A DNA stretch of 28,872 bases from Chrysochromulina parva (lineage: Eukaryota > Haptophyta > Prymnesiales > Chrysochromulinaceae): assembly GCA_002887195.1 (NCBI GenBank), contig PJAB01000361.1, positions 1 to 28,872 of the forward strand. The letters run 5' to 3'. Both the position numbers and the translations under genes were made by a program. Below the pieces are notes generated by a model. The model saw only the letters and a list, made by a program, of their open reading frames with translations, was not told the DNA's origin and did no database searches. Below, in pieces: positions 24,923 to 28,872 of the stretch (within the stretch, counting starts at the first letter, position 1; the number at the start of each line of letters is the position of its first letter).

Positions 24923-27900
24923 ATGGCGGCCATCCCTTCCAAGCCCACGGCAGTTATACGAGCCGAGCTCGAGGCGGCAAACGTTGCGCTGCCCGACGAT
25001 GAGCGGCTCGCTGCGCTCGCCCAGATCTTTATTGATCGCCTTGAGGCGTTGCGGACGGCCATCGGCGAAAAGAACCAGGGTGACCTGTCCTGGCACCACG
25101 TCTTCAGCACTTTCGACAAGGACGGGAGCGGCATTATCACGCTCGATGAGCTCACTTCAGCAGTGCGCAGCAAGTTCAAGATGAAACCGAGCGAACTTAG
25201 CGAGACCGAGATCAACGCACTTTGGTGTGCGCTTGATGTCAACGATGACAATTCCTTGACCAATGATGAGTTCAGGCGCTTCATCAGACGAGGAACATTC
25301 TTCCATGACAGTGGCCCAAAGTTTGGCGGATCGGGCACAGGCACTCTTATGGGATATGAGAATGATGTTTTCAACCAAGCACTCGAAACAACGCCGACGA
25401 GCGAAATTCGACTCCAGCTGGAGGCGGCTGGTGTTGCACCACCCGTCGATGATGCGCTGGTCGCCCTCTCTCGCTTGTTCAATGAGCGCCTCGAAGAGTC
25501 GCGTAAGCGCTCGCAAACCGCGTCGTTGGACAAGGCGCAGGGTGATGGTTCGTGGTTCAACCTCTTTTGCGAGCTGGATGCGGACCGGTCAGGTAACATT
25601 ACGCTGGAAGAGTTTGAGTACCAGGCACGTCGAAAGTTGAGAGTCTTGCACTCGGAGGTGTCTGACGTTGAGCTCAAAGCGCTGTGGTGCGCCATTGATG
25701 CTGACGACAGCAACACTGTAAAGTCTGACGAGTTTCGGCGCTTTCTGAGGCTCGGTGAGAAGGAGTACACGGTTGGGACGCGCTTTGGTGGCAAGGGAGG
25801 TACCACTGGGAGCGCAGATATTGCTGGCACCCTTTCCGCGTTCACGTCAGGCGAGGCGATCGAATGTACGCCGACGGCCCAGATGCGAGTAGAGCTCGAG
25901 GAGGCTGGCGAGGTGCTGCCCGATGATGAGACGCTCGCTGCGCTGGCAAAATGCTATCACGAGGCCTTATTGGCATACCGTATCGCAATAGGCACCAAGG
26001 CCCAAGGAGTTGTGTCATGGTATCAGCTCTTCAGCTCTGTGGATGAAAATGGCGATGGTCTCATCACATTCGATGAGCTCGAGGTGGTCACGCGGCAGAA
26101 GCTCAAGTTGAAACCCTCTGTGATATCCTTGAACGGCTTGAAGGCACTCTACTGCGCTCTCGACGAGGACAGTGACGATTCGATTCATCCCACAGAGTTC
26201 AAGCGCTTTTTAAGTCGCTACAAACCTCCGAAGCCAGCCAAGAAAATGTTCGGAGGGAGGGGGGGTGGCATCCAGTACACGCTCACCTCGGCCGAGGCCA
26301 TTGCATCCACGCCTACTATTGTGATGAGAGGTGAGTTGGAAGCAGCAGGCGAGCCGCTCCCCGATGACGGACGGCTCAATGCTCTGGCAAAATATTTCCA
26401 CGAGGGCCTCGAGCTCGCGCGCCAAGTTGGAAGGAAGCTTGCCAACAGCGATATTTCCTGGCGTGGCCTCTTCCAGGAGATGGACAAGGATGGCAGCGGT
26501 GAGATCACCTTCGACGAGTTTCAAATGGTTGCCCGCCAAAAGCTGGGGCTCAGCAAGTCCGAACTTTCCGCCAACGGCATCAAGGCTCTCTGGTGCGCGC
26601 TCGACGAGGACGACTCGAATGCCCTTCGTTTTGATGAGCTAGCGAGGTTCCTGAAGCGCTACAACCCGCCCAAGAAGACCAAGCCCAAGTTTGGTGGCCA
26701 GGCGTTCCACAAAGGTCAGGCTTTTGGTGCCTTCTTAAGGCGTGGGGCGGCACTCGAGGTCATTCCCACTCGCGACATGCGGGCCGAGCTCGAGGCTGCA
26801 AGCATTGCCTTACATAGTGAAGAAGAGCTGCTCGCGCTCTCGAAGGTCTTCAACAAGCGGCTTGAGGAGTCACGTCACCGGATCGGAGGCACCCGCACTC
26901 GTGACCTTGCTGCCACAAAGGAGTCCCTGTCGTGGTTCCAGCTGTTTGCCGAGATGGACGTGGACGGAAGCTCGTTCATGACGTATGACGAGTTCCAAGA
27001 TGCAACACGCACAAAGCTCCGAATTGGCAAAGGCGAGATGTCTGACGAGGCGCTCAAAGCGTTGTGGTGCGTTCTCGACGCCGACGACTCAGACGCCGTG
27101 ATGCGCGACGAATTCAAGCTCTTCATGACAGGCGAATGTGCCACGCTCCTCGATGCAGGCCGGGAGCGGCCAAAGCCGCCTCTGGGAGAGTTGAGGCGTG
27201 TACCGCCTGTGCCGCCTCTTAGGATGAAGCCACCGCCATCGCGGCCAGTCTTTGACTATGATGAATACGTTAAAGTGGCTACGGCGGGGCACGAGAAACG
27301 CATGGCGGAGCTTGAAGCACGGCTGGCGGCTGAACACGAGCGCCGCCGTGCGGCAGACGACGCACGGCGCCAAGCTCGGATGCGAGGGCAAATTGAAACC
27401 GAGCAGCGACGTCGGACCATGAGCCAGATGCTCAACGAAGTGCTCGCATCGCCCCGTCCTCTTATTGATGACGGCATCCACAGACTTGGAGCCGCCCCGG
27501 TCGTGTCGTTGGCGCAGTCGGAGCGAATGCTCGAGCTCATGGAGCGCAGGATGCAAGAAGGGAAGGAGCCCGAGATGGAATTCGCATGGCCCCGTGGCAG
27601 CATGAACCCTCGCAATTTCACTAGCTCTCGCAACCTCACTAGCTCGAGCGGCTCACGCCTCACCAACTCCACATACGGCCTGCGGCCTGTTGCACCAGCT
27701 CTGCCTCCGCGGCAGCTGTCCGTGCCTGCCTACGAGAAAGAGACCGAGCGCTGGGGAGGGCCACGGCCGCGAGACTCAGCACCATTGCAGTCGACGGTCG
27801 AGCAGAGCACGGATCCCGATCTGATGGCGGCGCTTGCGCGCCTTTCCGACGGGCTGCTTGCTGGCTTCAAGCGCACTCATACGCCGTCAATGCATATGTC

Positions 27901-28872
27901 GAGGTCCGCAGGCCGCCTTCCATTATTACCACCAACCAACCTTGCTCCGCTGGAACCGGTCCAGGTCCCGCGCCTTGTTCGGGATGCGAATTCGAGAGGG
28001 AGCTCGAGATGGCGTGGGCTTGGAGAGGGCTTCGAGATGGCGCAGCGCCTCGCTCAAGGGCCGGCAGCGCACTACTTCGCCGCGAATGGAACGCAGCAGC
28101 CTCCGCCGTTGACGCCACAAGAGGATCGACAGAGGGTCGCCTCAACGCTGACAGACGATTTGATCAGTTTCTCTGTCAGCTTGGGCATGCCCTCGCGGCC
28201 ATCAACCCGTCAATCTCGTCGAGATAGTGGCATGGTGACACCACAAGAGGATCGAGTTGGGATTACCTCAACACTGGCGGACGATTTGATCAGGAATACT
28301 GTCCACTTGGGCATGCCCTCGAGGGAGCCGTCAACGCCATCCCAAGGTCAGCGACCGGTGCCACCCTTGGGTTCTGTGCCTGTGGCGAAGCGTCAGGCCG
28401 CCATCAAGGCGCGTGCTGCGGCGGTCGAGGCGAAAGCCAAGCTGGCCGCGACCAGGGCGGAGCACGAGGCGGCGGAGGCGCGCACGGCGGTGGCGCGCGC
28501 AGCGGTGGCACGCGCGGCGGTAGCGCAGCCGCAGGCCGAGGAGCCTCCTGCGGCGTCCGCCGCGGAGGCGGTGGCGACAGAGGCGATCGCAGCAAGTTTC
28601 CTGGCAGTGACAGGAGAGGCGCTGTTGCCGCCGCCGCCGCCGCCGCCGCTGTCACCGCCGCCGGCCGAGGAGCCTCCTGCGGCGTCCGCCGCGGAGGCGG
28701 TGGCGACAGAGGCGATCGCAGCAAGTTTCCTGGCAGTGACAGGAGAGGCGCTGCCGCCGCCGCCGCCACCGCCGCCGGCCGAGGAGCCTCCTGCGGCGTC
28801 CGCCGCGGAGGCGGTGGCGACAGAGGCGATCGCAGCAAGTTTCCTGGCAGTGACAGGAGAGGCGCTGCCGCC
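24923..28872 (+). CDS. Large multi-EF-hand repeat protein, cut by the window edge
   Basis: The frame stays open from ATG 24923 to the last base (1316 complete codons, no stop), so the C-terminus is missing. Residues about 5-730 are five units of ~150 residues. Each runs PTxxMRxELExAG, LPDDExLxALA, then a Trp (SWxxLF), a canonical EF-hand, a basic helix, LKALWCALD and a second loop. First loops start at D65, D219, D374, D521 and D679 (for example DKDGSGIITLDE). Second loops start exactly 40 residues later at 105, 259, 414, 561 and 719, and have a non-Gly residue at position 6 (DADDSNTVKSDE). A charged helical segment (about 790-880) follows, then a disordered Ser/Pro region with a 42-residue duplication, then Ala/Pro-rich tandem repeats. 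Likely a calcium buffer or calcium-dependent scaffold; function is not established. The start has a weak context (TACATGG), and an upstream exon is possible. Confidence 0.85.
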   Translation, partial: MAAIPSKPTAVIRAELEAANVALPDDERLAALAQIFIDRLEALRTAIGEKNQGDLSWHHVFSTFDKDGSGIITLDELTSAVRSKFKMKPSELSETEINALWCALDVNDDNSLTNDEFRRFIRRGTFFHDSGPKFGGSGTGTLMGYENDVFNQALETTPTSEIRLQLEAAGVAPPVDDALVALSRLFNERLEESRKRSQTASLDKAQGDGSWFNLFCELDADRSGNITLEEFEYQARRKLRVLHSEVSDVELKALWCAIDADDSNTVKSDEFRRFLRLGEKEYTVGTRFGGKGGTTGSADIAGTLSAFTSGEAIECTPTAQMRVELEEAGEVLPDDETLAALAKCYHEALLAYRIAIGTKAQGVVSWYQLFSSVDENGDGLITFDELEVVTRQKLKLKPSVISLNGLKALYCALDEDSDDSIHPTEFKRFLSRYKPPKPAKKMFGGRGGGIQYTLTSAEAIASTPTIVMRGELEAAGEPLPDDGRLNALAKYFHEGLELARQVGRKLANSDISWRGLFQEMDKDGSGEITFDEFQMVARQKLGLSKSELSANGIKALWCALDEDDSNALRFDELARFLKRYNPPKKTKPKFGGQAFHKGQAFGAFLRRGAALEVIPTRDMRAELEAASIALHSEEELLALSKVFNKRLEESRHRIGGTRTRDLAATKESLSWFQLFAEMDVDGSSFMTYDEFQDATRTKLRIGKGEMSDEALKALWCVLDADDSDAVMRDEFKLFMTGECATLLDAGRERPKPPLGELRRVPPVPPLRMKPPPSRPVFDYDEYVKVATAGHEKRMAELEARLAAEHERRRAADDARRQARMRGQIETEQRRRTMSQMLNEVLASPRPLIDDGIHRLGAAPVVSLAQSERMLELMERRMQEGKEPEMEFAWPRGSMNPRNFTSSRNLTSSSGSRLTNSTYGLRPVAPALPPRQLSVPAYEKETERWGGPRPRDSAPLQSTVEQSTDPDLMAALARLSDGLLAGFKRTHTPSMHMSRSAGRLPLLPPTNLAPLEPVQVPRLVRDANSRGSSRWRGLGEGFEMAQRLAQGPAAHYFAANGTQQPPPLTPQEDRQRVASTLTDDLISFSVSLGMPSRPSTRQSRRDSGMVTPQEDRVGITSTLADDLIRNTVHLGMPSREPSTPSQGQRPVPPLGSVPVAKRQAAIKARAAAVEAKAKLAATRAEHEAAEARTAVARAAVARAAVAQPQAEEPPAASAAEAVATEAIAASFLAVTGEALLPPPPPPPLSPPPAEEPPAASAAEAVATEAIAASFLAVTGEALPPPPPPPPAEEPPAASAAEAVATEAIAASFLAVTGEALP
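28112..28363 (+). repeat. 126-bp direct duplication in the multi-EF-hand gene
   Basis: Two diverged copies start at 28112 and 28238 (ACGCCACAAGAGGATCGA and ACACCACAAGAGGATCGA). They encode related segments TPQEDR, STLxDDLI and LGMPSR. The distance of 126 bp keeps the frame. Confidence 0.85.
28535..28872 (+). repeat. 129/114-bp tandem repeats, Ala/Pro-rich, continuing off the edge
   Basis: Copies begin at 28535, 28664 and 28778, each with GCCGAGGAGCCTCCTGCGGC. The first unit is 129 bp and the second 114 bp; they differ only in the length of a CCG (poly-Pro) run. The visible body is almost identical among copies. Each encodes an Ala-rich segment (AEEPPAASAAEAVATEAI, then AASFLAVTGEAL) followed by poly-Pro. 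The array runs past the window end, so the copy number is unknown. Confidence 0.93.

Noticed and set aside
1..28872. Bacterial or viral origin of the window
   Set aside because: Spliced genes, eL30, TERT and an ASH-RhoGAP 5-phosphatase indicate a eukaryotic nuclear genome; there are no Shine-Dalgarno-led operons or viral hallmark genes.

Overview
This is nuclear DNA from a GC-rich, gene-dense unicellular eukaryote. The evidence is spliced genes, a cytosolic-type ribosomal protein L30, a telomerase reverse transcriptase, an OCRL/INPP5B-type phosphoinositide 5-phosphatase and many EF-hand proteins. The very high GC content, few short introns with GTGCGC donors, Pro/Ala/Gly-rich insertions and Cys-rich extracellular modules suggest a marine alga such as a haptophyte. 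That placement is inference; no marker gene here fixes it.

Layout. The left third (324-7137, all +) holds a predicted secreted CULT-domain protein, a secreted prolyl 4-hydroxylase, an EF-hand/IQ-like protein and a two-exon secreted GH2 beta-galactosidase with a Cys-rich cassette in its sugar-binding domain. A gene-free spacer (7138-8075) follows. Two minus-strand genes come next, an alpha/beta-hydrolase esterase (8076-9035) and a two-TM orphan (9205-10998), divergent from a small two-exon EF-hand gene (11186-11724). Then come an RluA-type pseudouridine synthase with a helical, PPR-like N-terminus (12230-13423) and a repeat-rich EF-hand protein on the minus strand (13686-16076).

The right half (all +) holds an intronless TERT (16662-20231), a three-exon RPL30 only 148 bp downstream, a 5-phosphatase with ASH and RhoGAP-like domains (21454-24534), and a large EF-hand repeat protein (24923 to the right edge). 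The last has five ~150-residue units with two EF-hands each and is cut by the window end.

How the genes relate. There is no sign of an operon or a single pathway. Recurring themes are calcium binding (four of thirteen genes carry EF-hands), secretion or extracellular glycan/protein modification (CULT, P4H, GH2) and basic information processing (TERT, RPL30, RluA). No mobile element, rRNA, tRNA or CRISPR array was recognised. The observations most worth following up are the TERT architecture, the secreted CULT protein that keeps its three-tryptophan pocket but has lost zinc cysteines, the ten-EF-hand protein, the RluA fusion, and the splice-site pattern.
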